A DNA stretch of 59,963 nt from NCBI GenBank assembly GCA_007120745.1, contig SKNC01000091.1:1-59963 (forward strand), in the 5' to 3' direction. Source of the stretch: Bacillota bacterium (GTDB taxonomy: Bacteria > Bacillota > Dethiobacteria > SKNC01). Positions 19,742 through 32,830 of this stretch are shown here, piece after piece. The notes under the pieces are model-generated. The model made no database searches. It was given only the letters and a program-made list of their open reading frames with translations, and was not told the origin of the DNA. Positions within the stretch are counted from its first letter, which is position 1. Each line of letters starts with the position of its first letter. A program made the translations under genes and the position numbers.

Positions 19742-22700
19742 TTGTTCGATGCAAATAATTTTGATGCGTTAAAGATTGGATTGGCTTCCCCTGAGCAGAT
19801 CAGGGAATGGTCCCGGGGAGAAGTGAAAAAACCGGAAACCATAAACTACAGGACTTTAAAGCCGGAGCGGGAAGGCCTTTTCTGTGAAAAAATATTTGGT
19901 CCGCAGCGGGACTGGGAATGTCATTGCGGAAAATACAAAAGGGTCCGCTATAAGGGCATTGTATGCGATCGCTGTGGGGTAGAGGTTACCCGATCAAAAG
20001 TGCGGCGGGAGAGAATGGGACACATTGAACTGGCAGCGCCTGTTTCCCATATCTGGTATTTTAAAGGGATCCCCAGCCGCCTGGGACTTCTGCTGGATAT
20101 GTCTCCCCGGGCCCTGGAAAAAATCCTTTATTTTGCCGCGTACGTGGTGATTGACCCCGGTGAAACCGGTCTGACTAAAAAGCAGCTGCTGACGGAAACG
20201 GAGTACCGGGAACTGCTGGAACAGCACAGCCAGGAGTTTAAGGCCGGAAAAGGATTCAAAGCGGAGATGGGAGCAGAGGCTGTAAAGAAGCTTCTAGGTG
20301 AGATTGATTTAGAACAGCTTTCCAGGGAGCTTCGTTCAGAATTAAAGTCCACTACCGGCCAGAAAAGAATCAGGGCGGTTCGCCGCCTGGAGGTGGCGGA
20401 GGCCTTTCGCAAATCCAAGAATTTTCCTTCCTGGATGGTTTTAGATGTCATTCCGGTGATTCCTCCGGACCTTCGCCCCATGGTACAGCTTGACGGCGGC
20501 AGGTTTGCCACCTCTGATTTAAATGACCTTTATCGAAGAGTCATTAACCGAAACAACCGGTTAAAAAGACTGCTGGACCTGGGAGCTCCCGATATTATCG
20601 TGCGCAACGAAAAGAGAATGCTGCAGGAAGCGGTTGACGCTTTAATCGACAATGGCCGGCGGGGAAGGCCCGTAACGGGCCCAGGAAATCGTCCTCTGAA
20701 ATCCCTGAGTGATATGCTCAAAGGGAAGCAGGGACGTTTCCGTCAAAACCTGCTGGGCAAAAGGGTAGACTATTCCGGCCGTTCGGTAATCGTGGTAGGT
20801 CCCGAACTAAAAATCTATCAATGCGGGCTGCCTAAAGAAATGGCCTTAGAGCTTTTCAAACCTTTTGTCATGAAAAAACTGGTGAATGATGGCTTAGCCC
20901 ACAACATCAAGAGTGCCAAGCGCATGGTGGAAAAGGTAAGGCCGGAGGTTTGGGATGTTCTGGAGGAGGTCATTAAGGACCACCCGGTACTTTTGAACCG
21001 GGCACCCACACTGCACCGCCTGGGAATTCAGGCTTTTGAGCCGGTTTTGGTAGAGGGAAGGGCCATTCAAATCCATCCCCTGGTATGTACCGCTTATAAC
21101 GCCGACTTTGACGGTGACCAGATGGCGGTTCACGTGCCCCTGTCCGCCGAAGCCCAGGCGGAAGCACGCCTGCTCATGCTCTCGGCCCATAATATTTTGA
21201 ACCCTAAAGATGGAGCACCGGTTACCACTCCCACTCAGGACATGGTGCTGGGATGTTATTATCTGACCATAGAAAAAGAAGGCGCCCGGGGTGAGGGCAA
21301 GTGTTTTTCCCACCCCATGGAGGCTATTATGGCGTACCATACCGGGGTAATTGATCTGCAGGCGAAGATCTGTGTAAGTATCAAGGATTATAAAAAAAGC
21401 TTTTCTCTTACCGGGAGTATAAATGAACTGCCGAATAAAGAAAATATGCCGAAGTATCTGATTACAACGGCAGGCAAGCTCATATTTAACGAGATATTCC
21501 CGGAGGATTTTCCCTTCATTAATTCTCATAAACTGGCTCAAAGTGTATCTGAAGATGATTTTATCTATAACAGTGGAACGGACCTCCTGGAAAAGGTGCG
21601 GCAGAGAGAAACCAGGGATACCATTAAAAAAGAGCTGCTGGGTAAGCTCATAGCCCTTTGCTTTCGAAAGTACGGAAGTACCCGGACAGCAGAAATTTTA
21701 GACCAGATGAAAAAACTGGGCTTTGCATATGCCACCAAAGCTGGGATTACCGTAGCTATTGCGGACATTATTATACCGGAGAAGAAACCTGAACTCATAT
21801 CTTCTTCTGAACAGGAAGTAGAAAAAATTGAGAAACAGTTTCGCCGGGGATTGATTACAGACGATGAGAGATATGACCGGGTAATTTCTGTCTGGACCAG
21901 GGCCCGGGAAGATGTTACGGAAGCCCTGATGAACAACCTGGACCGGTTTAACCCCATATACATGATGGCCCATTCAGGAGCCCGGGGTAACGTGGGACAG
22001 ATTTCTCAGCTGGCGGGGATGCGGGGACTGATGGCAGACCCCACCGGCCGTATTATCGACCTGCCTATTAAAGCCAACTTCAGAGAAGGTCTCACCGTGC
22101 TGGAATACTTTATTTCAACCCATGGAGCCAGGAAAGGACTGGCGGACACAGCCCTGAAAACGGCTGACTCCGGTTACCTGACCCGAAGGCTGGTGGATGT
22201 CTCCCAGGATGTCATCGTCCGGGAGGAGGACTGCGGAACGGAGAACGGTATTATAGTTACAGAAATTAAAGATGGTGGAGAGATTATCGAAGAGCTGTCC
22301 GACCGATTAATTGGCCGTTATGCCATGGAGGATACGTTACATCCCCAGACCGGTGAAGTAATTGTAGAAAAAAACCAGCTGATTGACGAAGAAAAAGGTC
22401 AGGAAATGTTGGATTCCGGCCTGGATGAAGCTCATATTCGATCTGTTCTGACCTGTCGTTCCCGCTACGGGGTGTGTGTTAAGTGTTACGGGCGAAACCT
22501 GGCAACCGGAAGAATCGTAGAAATTGGAGAATCCGTGGGAATCATTGCGGCTCAGTCTATTGGTGAGCCGGGTACCCAGCTGACCATGAGGACATTTCAT
22601 ACCGGGGGTGTGGCCGGTGATGACATTACCCAGGGTCTTCCCAGAATCGAAGAACTTTTTGAAGCCAGAAAGCCCAAGGGCTTGGCCATCATCAGTGAAA

Positions 22701-23461
22701 TTGAAGGAACTATTGAAATTCGAGAGACCCGAAACAAGAGAGAGGTCAGGGTCGTGCCTCAGTATGGTGAGGCGAAACTTTACAGTGTCCCCTATGGGGC
22801 CAGGTTAAAAGCTGCCAGTGGTGATGAAATTTCCGCGGGAACAGAATTAACCGAGGGCTCCATTAATCCCCACGACCTGCTGAAAGTAAAAGGGGCCAGG
22901 GGAGTACAGCTTTATCTTCTTCAGGAGGTGCAGCGGGTTTACAAGTTCCAGGGCGTGGACATTAATGATAAACACGTAGAAGTAATTATTCGCCAGATGC
23001 TGAAGAAAGTAAAGGTGGAAGACGCCGGGGATACGGACCTGCTTCCGGGAGGCCTGGTGGATGTCTTTGAATTTGAAGATGTTAACCGGGCCGTGGAAGA
23101 AGAAGGCGGTCAGCCGGCTTCAGCCCGTCCGGTACTGCTAGGGATCACCAAAGCCTCCCTGGCAACGGACTCTTTCCTGTCCGCTGCTTCTTTCCAGGAA
23201 ACTACCCGGGTGCTTACCGAGGCGGCCATCAAGGGCCGGATCGATCCTCTCCTGGGATTGAAAGAGAATGTGATTATTGGAAAGCTGATTCCTGCGGGGA
23301 CCGGGATGTCCCGCTATCGTAATATTCGCATTATGATGCCTGCACAGGAACAGGAGCAGGAATTGATACAGGAGTATGAGCAGCAGTCAGATGAAATATT
23401 GGGTGAAGAAACTCTGGAAAGCCCGGCAGAAGCTGTTGACAACCCGAATTTGAAGTGGTAA
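19742..23461 (+). CDS. rpoC: DNA-directed RNA polymerase subunit beta'
   Basis: [16 protein letters not shown] catalytic motif; TTG start. Confidence 0.98.
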   Translation: MFDANNFDALKIGLASPEQIREWSRGEVKKPETINYRTLKPEREGLFCEKIFGPQRDWECHCGKYKRVRYKGIVCDRCGVEVTRSKVRRERMGHIELAAPVSHIWYFKGIPSRLGLLLDMSPRALEKILYFAAYVVIDPGETGLTKKQLLTETEYRELLEQHSQEFKAGKGFKAEMGAEAVKKLLGEIDLEQLSRELRSELKSTTGQKRIRAVRRLEVAEAFRKSKNFPSWMVLDVIPVIPPDLRPMVQLDGGRFATSDLNDLYRRVINRNNRLKRLLDLGAPDIIVRNEKRMLQEAVDALIDNGRRGRPVTGPGNRPLKSLSDMLKGKQGRFRQNLLGKRVDYSGRSVIVVGPELKIYQCGLPKEMALELFKPFVMKKLVNDGLAHNIKSAKRMVEKVRPEVWDVLEEVIKDHPVLLNRAPTLHRLGIQAFEPVLVEGRAIQIHPLVCTAYNADFDGDQMAVHVPLSAEAQAEARLLMLSAHNILNPKDGAPVTTPTQDMVLGCYYLTIEKEGARGEGKCFSHPMEAIMAYHTGVIDLQAKICVSIKDYKKSFSLTGSINELPNKENMPKYLITTAGKLIFNEIFPEDFPFINSHKLAQSVSEDDFIYNSGTDLLEKVRQRETRDTIKKELLGKLIALCFRKYGSTRTAEILDQMKKLGFAYATKAGITVAIADIIIPEKKPELISSSEQEVEKIEKQFRRGLITDDERYDRVISVWTRAREDVTEALMNNLDRFNPIYMMAHSGARGNVGQISQLAGMRGLMADPTGRIIDLPIKANFREGLTVLEYFISTHGARKGLADTALKTADSGYLTRRLVDVSQDVIVREEDCGTENGIIVTEIKDGGEIIEELSDRLIGRYAMEDTLHPQTGEVIVEKNQLIDEEKGQEMLDSGLDEAHIRSVLTCRSRYGVCVKCYGRNLATGRIVEIGESVGIIAAQSIGEPGTQLTMRTFHTGGVAGDDITQGLPRIEELFEARKPKGLAIISEIEGTIEIRETRNKREVRVVPQYGEAKLYSVPYGARLKAASGDEISAGTELTEGSINPHDLLKVKGARGVQLYLLQEVQRVYKFQGVDINDKHVEVIIRQMLKKVKVEDAGDTDLLPGGLVDVFEFEDVNRAVEEEGGQPASARPVLLGITKASLATDSFLSAASFQETTRVLTEAAIKGRIDPLLGLKENVIIGKLIPAGTGMSRYRNIRIMMPAQEQEQELIQEYEQQSDEILGEETLESPAEAVDNPNLKW

Positions 23462-23520
23462 ACTTATTGAGTGTGCCTTTTAACTTTCTGTTACTTCCTT
23501 ACGGTTAAGGAGGGAAAGAA

Positions 23521-23772
23521 ATGACATTGGAACGATTGCAGGGCGCCGGTAAGACAGTAATTGGTACCAAGCAGACAGTCAAAGCGGTCAAAAACCATGA
23601 GGCAAAACTGGTTTTTGTAGCCCAAGATGCAGAAAGCAGAATTATCAGGCCGGTACAGGACCTGTGTATAGAAAAAAATATTGAAATCATAGAAATTCCC
23701 CAGATGGATGAATTGGGAAAAGCCTGCGGTATTAAGGTAGGCGCAGCTATGGCTGCCATTTTAGAAGACTAG
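23521..23772 (+). CDS. Ribosomal L7Ae-like protein (YbxF family)
   Basis: ORF 83 aa; GKTVIGTKQTVKAVKNHEAKLVFVAQDAE; located between rpoC and rpsL. Confidence 0.9.
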   Translation: MTLERLQGAGKTVIGTKQTVKAVKNHEAKLVFVAQDAESRIIRPVQDLCIEKNIEIIEIPQMDELGKACGIKVGAAMAAILED

Positions 23773-23778
23773 AATCCA

Positions 23779-23810
23779 GGGGCCGGAATTTCTGGCCCCT
23801 TTTTATTTTT
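23779..23810 (+). terminator. Rho-independent terminator/attenuator between L7Ae-like gene and rpsL
   Basis: GGGGCC GGAATTTCT GGCCCC followed by TTTTTATTTTT. Confidence 0.85.
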
Positions 23811-23850
23811 AGGCATTTAGCATTTAAGTTTTACTGGAAGGAGGTGCAGC

Positions 23851-24222
23851 ATGCCTACCATAAGTCAACTGGTAAGAAAGGGACGGCGGGTGATTAAGAA
23901 AAAATCAACGTCTCCTGCCTTAGAAGAATCGCCCCAAAAGCGGGGTGTATGCACCAGGGTATCCACAACTACTCCCAAAAAACCCAACTCAGCCCTGAGA
24001 AAAATCGCCAGGGTCAGGCTCACCAATGGGATGGAAGTAACCGCTTATATTCCTGGTGTAGGCCATAACCTGCAGGAACACTCCGTTGTTCTGGTAAGGG
24101 GCGGTAGAGTAAAGGACCTGCCGGGAGTCAGATACCATTTGGTTAGAGGAGCCCTTGATTCCGCAGGAGTTGAAAACAGGGCACAAGCCCGAAGTAAATA
24201 CGGTACAAAACTAAAGAAGTAG
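23851..24222 (+). CDS. rpsL: 30S ribosomal protein S12
   Basis: [42 protein letters not shown]. Confidence 0.98.
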   Translation: MPTISQLVRKGRRVIKKKSTSPALEESPQKRGVCTRVSTTTPKKPNSALRKIARVRLTNGMEVTAYIPGVGHNLQEHSVVLVRGGRVKDLPGVRYHLVRGALDSAGVENRAQARSKYGTKLKK

Positions 24223-24244
24223 TCTGGAAAGGAGGGAATGCCCG

Positions 24245-24715
24245 GTGCCAAGAAAAGGACCCGTGCCAAAACGGGATGTGTTAGCTGACCCGATTTATAA
24301 CAGCAAACTGGTAACACGCTTTATCAATAAGCTAATGCTGGACGGAAAAAGAGGAAAAGCCCAGGAAATCTTTTATTCTGCCCTGGACATTATAAAGGAT
24401 AAAACCGGCAGGGACCCCATGGAGGTTTTTGAAGAAGCCATCAAAAACGTTTCTCCTGTTTTAGAAGTAAAGCCCAGGAGAGTGGGAGGGGCCACCTACC
24501 AGGTGCCTCTGGAAGTAAGTCCTGACAGAAAAATGATACTGGCCATTCGCTGGCTGGTAGGTTACTCTCGGGCCAGAGGAGAAAAAACCATGGCCCAAAG
24601 GCTGGCCGGAGAAATTATGGATGCCGCCAGTTCTACCGGATCGTCTTTCAAAAAGAAAGAAGATACTCACAAAATGGCCGAAGCTAACAAGGCGTTTGCC
24701 CATTATAGATGGTAG
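24245..24715 (+). CDS. rpsG: 30S ribosomal protein S7
   Basis: Full-length S7; GTG start. Confidence 0.98.
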   Translation: MPRKGPVPKRDVLADPIYNSKLVTRFINKLMLDGKRGKAQEIFYSALDIIKDKTGRDPMEVFEEAIKNVSPVLEVKPRRVGGATYQVPLEVSPDRKMILAIRWLVGYSRARGEKTMAQRLAGEIMDAASSTGSSFKKKEDTHKMAEANKAFAHYRW

Positions 24716-24756
24716 ATGCAGCTTATCATACTTTTTAAAGAAAGGGGGGATACTAG

Positions 24757-26832
24757 ATGCCAAGGCTAATTGAACTAGAAAAAGTAAGAAACATAGGAAT
24801 TATGGCCCATATTGATGCCGGGAAGACCACCACCACAGAGCGAATCCTGTTTTATACAGGAAGAGTTCACCGCCTGGGAGAGGTTCATGACGGAGCAGCC
24901 ACCATGGATTGGATGGCCCAGGAGCAGGAAAGGGGTATTACTATCACTTCAGCTGCCACCACCTGTCTGTGGAAAGATTTCCAGATAAACATTATTGACA
25001 CACCAGGTCACGTGGACTTTACTGTGGAGGTGGAAAGGGCACTGCGGGTGTTGGACGGCGCCGTTGGAGTCTTTTGTGCTAAAGGTGGAGTGGAACCACA
25101 GTCGGAAACAGTTTGGCGTCAAGCAGATAAATATGGTGTTCCCCGTATTGCTTACATCAACAAGATGGACATTATGGGTGCGGATTATTATCATGTTCTG
25201 GAGGCCATGCGGGAAAAGCTGCAGGCTCAAGTACTTCCTTTACAACTGCCCATTGGAAGTGAAAGTTCCTTTAAAGGATTTGTGGACCTGATCCGCTCCA
25301 AAGCCATGGTTTATGTAGATGATTTAGGAACCAAGAGTGATGAGACGGAAATTCCCGATGACCTGAAAGAAAAAGCCGAGGAGTACCGGGAGAAAATACT
25401 GGAAACTCTGGCAGAAGTGGACGAAGACATCATGGAGAAGTACCTGGAGGGGGAAGAGATCTCCGTAGAAGAGATTAAAAAAGCAATTCGCAGGGCCACC
25501 TTAGGCACACAGCTGGTTCCGGTTTTTTGCGGCTCCTCTTATAAGAACAAGGGAGTACAGCCGCTGCTGGATGCGGTGGTAGATTACCTGCCCTCACCGG
25601 AGGACATTTTTGCCATTAAAGGGGTCACAGAAGACAACCAGGAGGAAACGCTGCGCAGATACTCCGACGATGAGCCCTTCTCTGCACTGAGCTTTAAAAT
25701 TATGACTGACCCCTACGTGGGAAAGCTTACGTTCATCCGAATTTATTCCGGTAAACTGGCCACAGGAACGGCCATATATAATTCCACCAGGGGCAAAAAA
25801 GAGAGAGTTGGCAGAATTTTAAGGATGCATGCAAACCACCGGGAGGAAGTGAAAGAAGCCTTTACCGGGGATATTGTGGCCCTGGTGGGAATGCGCTTTA
25901 CCTCTACGGGGGATACGCTGTGTGACGAAAGCGCCCCGGTATTGTTGGAAAACATCCAGTTTCCTGAGCCGGTTATTTCCGTAGCCATTGAACCTAAGAC
26001 CAAAGCGGACCAGGAGAAGATGTCCATTTCCCTGCAGAAGCTGTCGGAAGAGGACCCCACTTTTAGAACCTATACTGATGAGGAAACCGGACAGATCATT
26101 ATTTCCGGAATGGGGGAACTTCACCTGGAGATCATTATCGACCGCCTGCTTCGGGAATTTCATGTGGATGCCAATGTGGGTAAACCTCAGGTATCTTATA
26201 AGGAAACCATCCGTGAACCTGCCAGGATAGAAGGAAAGTTCGTCCGCCAGTCCGGCGGCCGCGGCCAGTACGGACATGTCTGGTTGGAACTGGAACCTTT
26301 GAAAACCGGTAAGGGGTACGAGTTTGAGGATAAGATCGTGGGGGGCAAAGTTCCCAGAGAATACATTCCTTCGGTGGATACTGGAGTCCAGGAAGCCATG
26401 ACCAATGGCGTTTTGGCAGGTTACCCCGTAGTGGATGTGAAGGTTTCCCTGGTAGACGGTTCCTACCACGATGTGGATTCCTCAGACATGGCCTTTAAAA
26501 TTGCTGCATCCATGGCCTTTAAACGAGGAGTATTAAAGGCAAAACCTGCGCTGCTGGAGCCCATGATGAAAGTTGAGGTAGTCATTCCTGAAGAATACAT
26601 GGGAGATATTATGGGTGACCTGAACTCCCGCAGGGGCAAAATCGAAGGGATGGAACCCCGGGCCGGGTCACAGGTGATTAGAGCCTATGTTCCCCTGTCG
26701 GAAATGTTTGGTTATGCCACAACTCTTCGCTCTAAAACCCAGGGAAGGGGAACCTATTCTATGGAATTTTCCTACTATGAAGAGGTGCCTGAATCTCTGG
26801 CCAAAGAGATTATCGAGCAGTACAGCGCGTAG
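24757..26832 (+). CDS. fusA: Elongation factor G
   Basis: [23 protein letters not shown] and full length EF-G. Confidence 0.98.
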   Translation: MPRLIELEKVRNIGIMAHIDAGKTTTTERILFYTGRVHRLGEVHDGAATMDWMAQEQERGITITSAATTCLWKDFQINIIDTPGHVDFTVEVERALRVLDGAVGVFCAKGGVEPQSETVWRQADKYGVPRIAYINKMDIMGADYYHVLEAMREKLQAQVLPLQLPIGSESSFKGFVDLIRSKAMVYVDDLGTKSDETEIPDDLKEKAEEYREKILETLAEVDEDIMEKYLEGEEISVEEIKKAIRRATLGTQLVPVFCGSSYKNKGVQPLLDAVVDYLPSPEDIFAIKGVTEDNQEETLRRYSDDEPFSALSFKIMTDPYVGKLTFIRIYSGKLATGTAIYNSTRGKKERVGRILRMHANHREEVKEAFTGDIVALVGMRFTSTGDTLCDESAPVLLENIQFPEPVISVAIEPKTKADQEKMSISLQKLSEEDPTFRTYTDEETGQIIISGMGELHLEIIIDRLLREFHVDANVGKPQVSYKETIREPARIEGKFVRQSGGRGQYGHVWLELEPLKTGKGYEFEDKIVGGKVPREYIPSVDTGVQEAMTNGVLAGYPVVDVKVSLVDGSYHDVDSSDMAFKIAASMAFKRGVLKAKPALLEPMMKVEVVIPEEYMGDIMGDLNSRRGKIEGMEPRAGSQVIRAYVPLSEMFGYATTLRSKTQGRGTYSMEFSYYEEVPESLAKEIIEQYSA

Positions 26833-26866
26833 TATCTAACACCAAATCAGGGAAGGAATTCCCTAT

Positions 26867-26904
26867 AAAAACTAAATAAAAAACTAATAAAAAACTAAAA
26901 AAAA
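26867..26904. repeat. Tandem A-rich ~11-bp repeat in fusA-tuf intergenic region
   Basis: ataaaaactaaataaaaaactaataaaaaactaaaaaaaac: three successive AAAAACTAAW units. Confidence 0.6.
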
Positions 26905-26923
26905 CATTTGGGAGGTATTTAAA

Positions 26924-28126
26924 ATGGCAAAACAAAAATATGAGAGGACAAAACCCCACGTAAACGTAGGAACTATCGGTCACGTTGACCACGGGAAAAC
27001 CACTCTTACCGCAGCAATCACTTTTTGTCTTTCTAACCAGGGATATGCTGAAAAAATCACTTTTGACGAAATTGACAAAGCTCCGGAAGAGAGGGAGCGG
27101 GGCATAACCATCGCTACCGCCCACGTGGAGTATGAGTCCGACACCCGTCACTATGCTCACGTTGACTGTCCGGGACACGCTGACTACATTAAAAACATGA
27201 TTACCGGTGCTGCCCAGATGGACGGCGCTATCCTGGTAGTATCCGCAGCCGATGGCCCCATGCCCCAGACCCGGGAGCATATTCTACTGGCCCGTCAGGT
27301 AGGAGTTCCCTACATCATTGTATTCCTTAACAAAGTGGACATGGTGGATGACGAGGAACTGGTAGAGCTGGTGGAAATGGAAGTCAGGGATCTGCTCAGC
27401 GAATATGAGTTCCCCGGAGACGACACCCCCATCGTAAAAGGTTCCGCGCTGAAAGCCCTGGAACATGGTTGTGGGGAAAGAGATTGCCCTGACTGTAATG
27501 CAATCTGGGAACTGATGGATGCCATCGACAGTTACGTTCCCACCCCGGAAAGGGATGTAGAAAAGCCCTTCCTGATGCCCATCGAAGATGTTTTCACCAT
27601 CACCGGCCGCGGCACCGTTACCACCGGTAGAGTAGAACGGGGTGCTGTCAAGACCGGCGATGAAGTAGAAATTGTTGGTTTCGCAGACCGTTCCCGTAAA
27701 ACCGTAGTAACTGGCGTAGAAATGTTTAGGAAAATTATGGACTATGCGGAAGCCGGTGATAACATTGGAACCCTGCTTCGGGGAATTGACCGGGAAGAAG
27801 TAGAAAGAGGCCAGGTTCTGGCAAAGCCCGGTTCCATTAACCCTCATACCAAGTTTAAGGCGGAAGTTTATGTTCTGAAAAAAGAAGAAGGTGGAAGGCA
27901 CACCCCGTTCTTTAACGGATACCGTCCCCAGTTCTATTTCAGGACTACTGACGTAACCGGTGTTACCACCCTGCCCGAAGGCGTGGAAATGGTAATGCCC
28001 GGGGATAACGTAAACATGGATATTGAACTGATTACACCCATCGCCATCGAAGAAGGACTGCGCTTTGCCATTCGTGAAGGCGGCCGCACCGTGGGCGCTG
28101 GAGTAGTAACCGGGGTTATCGAGTAA
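26924..28126 (+). CDS. tuf: Elongation factor Tu
   Basis: [19 protein letters not shown]; full-length EF-Tu with Cys-containing insertion. Confidence 0.98.
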   Translation: MAKQKYERTKPHVNVGTIGHVDHGKTTLTAAITFCLSNQGYAEKITFDEIDKAPEERERGITIATAHVEYESDTRHYAHVDCPGHADYIKNMITGAAQMDGAILVVSAADGPMPQTREHILLARQVGVPYIIVFLNKVDMVDDEELVELVEMEVRDLLSEYEFPGDDTPIVKGSALKALEHGCGERDCPDCNAIWELMDAIDSYVPTPERDVEKPFLMPIEDVFTITGRGTVTTGRVERGAVKTGDEVEIVGFADRSRKTVVTGVEMFRKIMDYAEAGDNIGTLLRGIDREEVERGQVLAKPGSINPHTKFKAEVYVLKKEEGGRHTPFFNGYRPQFYFRTTDVTGVTTLPEGVEMVMPGDNVNMDIELITPIAIEEGLRFAIREGGRTVGAGVVTGVIE

Positions 28127-28186
28127 TTACAAAACGGCAGACAAAAAACTAATAACAGCGGAAATACGTGATGAAGTAAAAGGTTG

Positions 28187-28223
28187 CCGTCCCTTCCCGG
28201 AAGGAAGGGGCCGGGGAATTTTT
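28187..28223 (+). terminator. Candidate intrinsic terminator/attenuator between tuf and rpsJ
   Basis: CCCTTCC cggaa GGAAGGG stem followed by CCGGGGAATTTTTA. Confidence 0.55.
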
Positions 28224-28267
28224 ATGGAGCATGTCCGTTACTAAATCGGGCGATAAGGAGGAAAGAG

Positions 28268-28576
28268 ATGTCCACGCAAAAAATTAGAATACGTTTAAGG
28301 GCTTTTGACCATAACATTCTGGATCAGTCAGCCGGTAAAATTGTTGAGACGGCAAAAAAAACCGGGGCTTCCGTTTCAGGTCCAGTGCCGCTCCCCACGG
28401 AGAAAAGCATATACACGGTCATTCGAGCTCCCCATAAATATAAGGATTCCCGTGAACAGTTTGAAATGCGGACCCACAAAAGGCTTATTGACATTATGGA
28501 CCCCACTCCGGGTACTATTGACGCCCTGATGCGTTTAGACCTGCCCGCCGGGGTAGATATTGAAATCAAGCTGTAG
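28268..28576 (+). CDS. rpsJ: 30S ribosomal protein S10
   Basis: [37 protein letters not shown] at 28268 after AAGGAGGAAAG. Confidence 0.98.
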   Translation: MSTQKIRIRLRAFDHNILDQSAGKIVETAKKTGASVSGPVPLPTEKSIYTVIRAPHKYKDSREQFEMRTHKRLIDIMDPTPGTIDALMRLDLPAGVDIEIKL

Positions 28577-28615
28577 CTTTTTCTCTAAAATTTTATGGAT
28601 TGGGGAGGTGTAGAG

Positions 28616-29248
28616 ATGGAGAAAGCTATACTCGGCAAGAAAGTTGGCATGACCCAAATTTTTGATGATAAAGGGAATGTAATACCGGTAACGGTAGTTA
28701 AAGCCGGCCCCTGTACAGTTATCCAAAAGAAGACCGAAGAGACTGATGGTTACAGGGCTCTTCAGGTGGGATTTGAGGACCAGAAAGAACAAAGGGCGAA
28801 CAAACCGAAATCAGGACATTTTAAAAAGGCCGGAACAACACCCAAAAAATACCTGAAAGAACTGCCCCTGAGCAGTGTTGAGGAATATGAAGTAGGCCAG
28901 GAAATCAAAGCAGATATTTTTGAGACAGGTGACCTGGTGGATGTGACCGGAATATCCAAGGGAAAAGGGTTTACCGGTTCCATTAAAAGACACGGACAGA
29001 GGCGTGGTCCCATGACTCATGGTTCCCACTACCATAGGGGCCCCGGTTCCATGGGGTCTATTGACGCCGCAAGAGTATTTAAAGGGCGGCCCTTACCTGG
29101 CAGAAAAGGTGGAGACCGGGTAACGGTTCAAAAGCTCTCTGTAGCTAAAGTGTACCCGGATAAAGACCTCATTTTAATTCGAGGCTCAGTGCCGGGTCCC
29201 AGGGGAGTGCTCCTGGTGATTAAAGACACGACCAAAAAGAACGGGTAA
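28616..29248 (+). CDS. rplC: 50S ribosomal protein L3
   Basis: [28 protein letters not shown]. Confidence 0.98.
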   Translation: MEKAILGKKVGMTQIFDDKGNVIPVTVVKAGPCTVIQKKTEETDGYRALQVGFEDQKEQRANKPKSGHFKKAGTTPKKYLKELPLSSVEEYEVGQEIKADIFETGDLVDVTGISKGKGFTGSIKRHGQRRGPMTHGSHYHRGPGSMGSIDAARVFKGRPLPGRKGGDRVTVQKLSVAKVYPDKDLILIRGSVPGPRGVLLVIKDTTKKNG

Positions 29249-29277
29249 AACTTCAGGTAGGAAAGGAGGAATAATTC

Positions 29278-29901
29278 ATGCCTAAGGTGGCGTTATACAA
29301 TACAGAAGGGAATCAAGTCGGAGAAGTAGAGTTGAACCCGGATATTTTTGATGTAGAAGTAAATGAAACCCTGATGCACAATGCAGTTTTAATGCACCTG
29401 GCCAATCGGCGGCAGGGCAATGCCTCCACCCGGGTCCGGTCAGAAGTCCGGGGAGGTGGGCGCAAGCCATGGCGACAGAAAGGTACCGGGCGGGCCAGGC
29501 ATGGTTCCATTCGATCTCCCCTTTGGGTGGGTGGAGGAATTACATTTGGTCCCCGTCCCCGAAACTTTGGATTTACCATGCCTAAGAAGGCCAAAAAGCG
29601 GGCCATTAAATCGGCATTGACCTCTAAAGTAAAATCCGGTTCCCTTAAAATTTTAGAAAATTTGATTTTTGAAGAACCAAAAACCAAAGAGATGGTAAGG
29701 GTGCTCAGCAGCTTGAAAGCCCCCACCAGGGTTTTGGTGGTAACGGGAGAATCGGACAGCAGAGTAGTGAAGTCAGCCAGAAATATACCCGGCGTCAAGA
29801 CTCTTCCTGCTTATCAATTAAACGTTTATGATATTTTAAACTGTGAAAATTTGATACTAACCCGGGAAGCTGTGAATAAAGCAGAGGAGGTATTTGCCTG
29901 A
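29278..29901 (+). CDS. rplD: 50S ribosomal protein L4
   Basis: [30 protein letters not shown]. Confidence 0.98.
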   Translation: MPKVALYNTEGNQVGEVELNPDIFDVEVNETLMHNAVLMHLANRRQGNASTRVRSEVRGGGRKPWRQKGTGRARHGSIRSPLWVGGGITFGPRPRNFGFTMPKKAKKRAIKSALTSKVKSGSLKILENLIFEEPKTKEMVRVLSSLKAPTRVLVVTGESDSRVVKSARNIPGVKTLPAYQLNVYDILNCENLILTREAVNKAEEVFA

Positions 29902-30191
29902 TGCGGGATGCCAGAGATATTATAATAAAACCTATTGTAACGGAAAAAAGTACCATGCAGATGGAAGAGAATAAGTATACCTTTAAAGTGGACATCAAGT
30001 CCAATAAAGTGGAGATCAAAAAAGCCCTGGAGGAAATATTTGGGGTTAAGGTGAAAAGTGTGAATACCATGAAGGTTAAGGGTAAACCCAAGAGAATGGG
30101 AGTGCACAGGGGATACACCTCCGATTGGAAAAAAGCCGTTATCACGCTGGAACCGGACAGCAAACCCATAGAAATATTCGAAGGACTGTAA
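29901..30191 (+). CDS. rplW: 50S ribosomal protein L23
   Basis: [25 protein letters not shown]. Confidence 0.98.
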   Translation: MRDARDIIIKPIVTEKSTMQMEENKYTFKVDIKSNKVEIKKALEEIFGVKVKSVNTMKVKGKPKRMGVHRGYTSDWKKAVITLEPDSKPIEIFEGL

Positions 30192-30203
30192 GGAGGGATC
30201 GTT

Positions 30204-31031
30204 ATGGCTGTTAAAAAATTTGCTCCTACTTCCCCTGGGAAAAGACACATGACCGTTTCAACCTTTGAGGAGGTTACTTCTACTGACACGGAAAAGTCTT
30301 TGACCGCCCCCCTGAAAAACAAAGCTGGACGCAATGCCCAGGGACGAATCACCGTCCGACACCAGGGCGGAGGTCACAAGCGGAAGTATCGGATTATAGA
30401 CTTTAAGAGGGATAAAGATGGGGTTCCCGCAAAGGTGTCCCAGATTGAGTATGACCCCAACCGGTCTGCCAACATTGCCCTCCTCTTTTACGCCGACGGC
30501 GAGAAAAGATACATTCTCTCTCCCGTAGGCCTGAGAGTAGGGATGACGGTAATGTCCGGGCCGGAAGCGGACATTCATCCGGGAAACTGCCTTCCTTTAC
30601 GAAACATGCCTGTGGGTTCCATTATCCACAACATTGAGATGAAGAAAGGAAAAGGAGCCCAGATTGTTCGTTCTGCCGGTACAGCTGCCCAGCTGCTGGC
30701 AAAAGAGGGTTCCCACGCCCACGTGAGGCTGCCTTCGGGGGAAGTCAGGTTGATTCCCGTAGACTGCAAGGCAACATTGGGCCAGGTAGGTAACGTGGAA
30801 CATGAAAACCTCACCGTTGGAAAGGCAGGGCGGCAGCGCTGGAAGGGAATCAGGCCCACCGTAAGAGGTGTGGTCATGAACCCTGCAGATCACCCCCACG
30901 GCGGTGGTGAAGGAAAAGCGCCCATTGGAAGAAAAAGCCCGGTTACTCCCTGGGGTAAACCTACCCTGGGTTACAAGACACGGAAGAAGAATAAAGATTC
31001 TGATAAATATATCGTTAAGAAGCGCAAGTAA
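30204..31031 (+). CDS. rplB: 50S ribosomal protein L2
   Basis: [41 protein letters not shown]. Confidence 0.98.
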   Translation: MAVKKFAPTSPGKRHMTVSTFEEVTSTDTEKSLTAPLKNKAGRNAQGRITVRHQGGGHKRKYRIIDFKRDKDGVPAKVSQIEYDPNRSANIALLFYADGEKRYILSPVGLRVGMTVMSGPEADIHPGNCLPLRNMPVGSIIHNIEMKKGKGAQIVRSAGTAAQLLAKEGSHAHVRLPSGEVRLIPVDCKATLGQVGNVEHENLTVGKAGRQRWKGIRPTVRGVVMNPADHPHGGGEGKAPIGRKSPVTPWGKPTLGYKTRKKNKDSDKYIVKKRK

Positions 31032-31063
31032 AGGTCAGTTGTTGAAGGGAGGGATATGAAAAG

Positions 31064-31348
31064 TTGAGCAGATCCTTAAAAAAAGGTCCCTATATTGATG
31101 AAAAGTTGTTTGCAAAAATTGAAAAAATGAATGAAAAGGGCCAAAAAAGAGTCATTAAGACCTGGTCCAGACGTTCAACCATTTTCCCGGAAATGGTAGG
31201 TCATACCCTGGCCGTACATGACGGCCGCAAACATGTACCCATCTATATTACGGAAGATATGGTAGGGCACAAGCTGGGTGAGTTTGCGCCTACCCGGACT
31301 TTCAGGGGGCATGGTCATCACACCGAAAGGTCGGCAGCCTTGAAATAA
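31064..31348 (+). CDS. rpsS: 30S ribosomal protein S19
   Basis: [25 protein letters not shown] start. Confidence 0.98.
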   Translation: MSRSLKKGPYIDEKLFAKIEKMNEKGQKRVIKTWSRRSTIFPEMVGHTLAVHDGRKHVPIYITEDMVGHKLGEFAPTRTFRGHGHHTERSAALK

Positions 31349-31371
31349 TTGGCGAAGGGGAGGAAATAGTT

Positions 31372-31710
31372 ATGGAAGCAAAAGCAGTGGCCCGTTACGT
31401 CCGCGTAACTCCTGGAAAAGTGCGCCTGGTAGCTGACCTGATCAGGGATAAAAATGTAGGTCAGGCGCTGTCAATATTAAAGTTTATGCCTCAAAAAGGG
31501 GCAAGGGCAATTGAAAAGGTTTTAAACTCGGCCATAGCCAATGCAGAACACAATTACGATATGGATGTCAATGAACTGTACGTAGCAAAGACCTATATAG
31601 ATGAAGGCCCTACCTTAAAACGTTGGCGTGCAAAAGCCAGGGGGCGGGTAGGTAGAGTGAAAAGAAGAACCAGTCATATAACCGTAGTTTTACAGGAAAG
31701 GGAGGGATAA
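31372..31710 (+). CDS. rplV: 50S ribosomal protein L22
   Basis: [25 protein letters not shown]. Confidence 0.98.
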   Translation: MEAKAVARYVRVTPGKVRLVADLIRDKNVGQALSILKFMPQKGARAIEKVLNSAIANAEHNYDMDVNELYVAKTYIDEGPTLKRWRAKARGRVGRVKRRTSHITVVLQEREG

Positions 31711-31716
31711 ATTACT

Positions 31717-32391
31717 GTGGGTCAAAAAGTACATCCCGTCGGGATACGTATTGGCATAATCCGCGACTGGGATGCCAGGTGGTATGCCAAAAAAAATTAT
31801 AAAGAACTGCTGCACGAAGATCTGGCGATTCGAGATTTTATTAAAAAAGCCCTGGCCCAGGCCAGTGTATCCAGGGTTGAAATAGAAAGGGCTGCGAACC
31901 GCATCAGAATTTCCATCCATACCGGTAAACCAGGAATGGTTATCGGAAGGGGGGGTTCCGGTGTTGAACAGCTGCGAAAAAATCTGGAAAAGCTTACCGG
32001 AAAACAGGTGCATGTAAATATCATGGAAGTGAAAGTTCCCGAGCTGAATGCTCAGCTGGTAGCTGAAAACATTGCCTCTCAGCTGGTGCGCAGGATTGCT
32101 TTTAGAAGAGCCATGAAACAGTCGGTTACCCGCACTATGAGAGCCGGGGCCAAGGGGATTAAGGTTGCCTGCAGCGGTCGTCTGGGCGGAGCAGAAATCG
32201 CCCGGGCCGAAGCGTACCACGAGGGGACCGTTCCTCTGCAGACACTTCGGGCAGACATTGATTATGGTTTTGCGGAAGCAGATACCACGTACGGAAAGAT
32301 TGGAGTAAAAGTTTGGATTTATAAAGGAGAAATTTTACCTGAGGCGAAAAAAGAACCGGGTAAAAATGTAGGGATAGAAAGGGGCGAGTAA
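31717..32391 (+). CDS. rpsC: 30S ribosomal protein S3
   Basis: [26 protein letters not shown] start. Confidence 0.98.
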   Translation: MGQKVHPVGIRIGIIRDWDARWYAKKNYKELLHEDLAIRDFIKKALAQASVSRVEIERAANRIRISIHTGKPGMVIGRGGSGVEQLRKNLEKLTGKQVHVNIMEVKVPELNAQLVAENIASQLVRRIAFRRAMKQSVTRTMRAGAKGIKVACSGRLGGAEIARAEAYHEGTVPLQTLRADIDYGFAEADTTYGKIGVKVWIYKGEILPEAKKEPGKNVGIERGE

Positions 32392-32392
32392 T

Positions 32393-32830
32393 ATGGTGTT
32401 GATTCCCAAGAGGGTTAAGTATCGCCGCCAGCACCGCGGCCGCATGAAAGGTCAATCAAAAGGTGGCAGCACCATTGTCTTTGGTGAATTTGGCTTACAA
32501 GCCCTGGAACCGGCCTGGATTACCAGCCAGCAGATTGAAGCAGCTCGTATTGCCATGACCCGTCATATTAAGAGGGGCGGAAAAGTATGGATTAAAATAT
32601 TTCCCCACAAACCCGTTACGGAAAAACCTGCTGAAACCCGGATGGGAAGCGGTAAGGGTTCGCCGGAATACTGGGTAGCGGTAGTGAAGCCCGGCAGAGT
32701 GCTGTTCGAACTGGCTGGTGTCAGTGAAGAAGTTGCCCGGGAAGCCATGCGCCTGGCTGCTCATAAACTGCCTGTAAAGACCAAGTTTATTAAACGGCAA
32801 GAATTGGGTGGTGATACGCGTGAAAGTTAA
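32393..32830 (+). CDS. rplP: 50S ribosomal protein L16
   Basis: [23 protein letters not shown]. Confidence 0.98.
   Translation: MVLIPKRVKYRRQHRGRMKGQSKGGSTIVFGEFGLQALEPAWITSQQIEAARIAMTRHIKRGGKVWIKIFPHKPVTEKPAETRMGSGKGSPEYWVAVVKPGRVLFELAGVSEEVAREAMRLAAHKLPVKTKFIKRQELGGDTRES

Noticed and set aside
26849-26864. AGGGAA-GGAA-TTCCCT hairpin as terminator of fusA
   Set aside because: Followed by A-rich rather than T-rich sequence.
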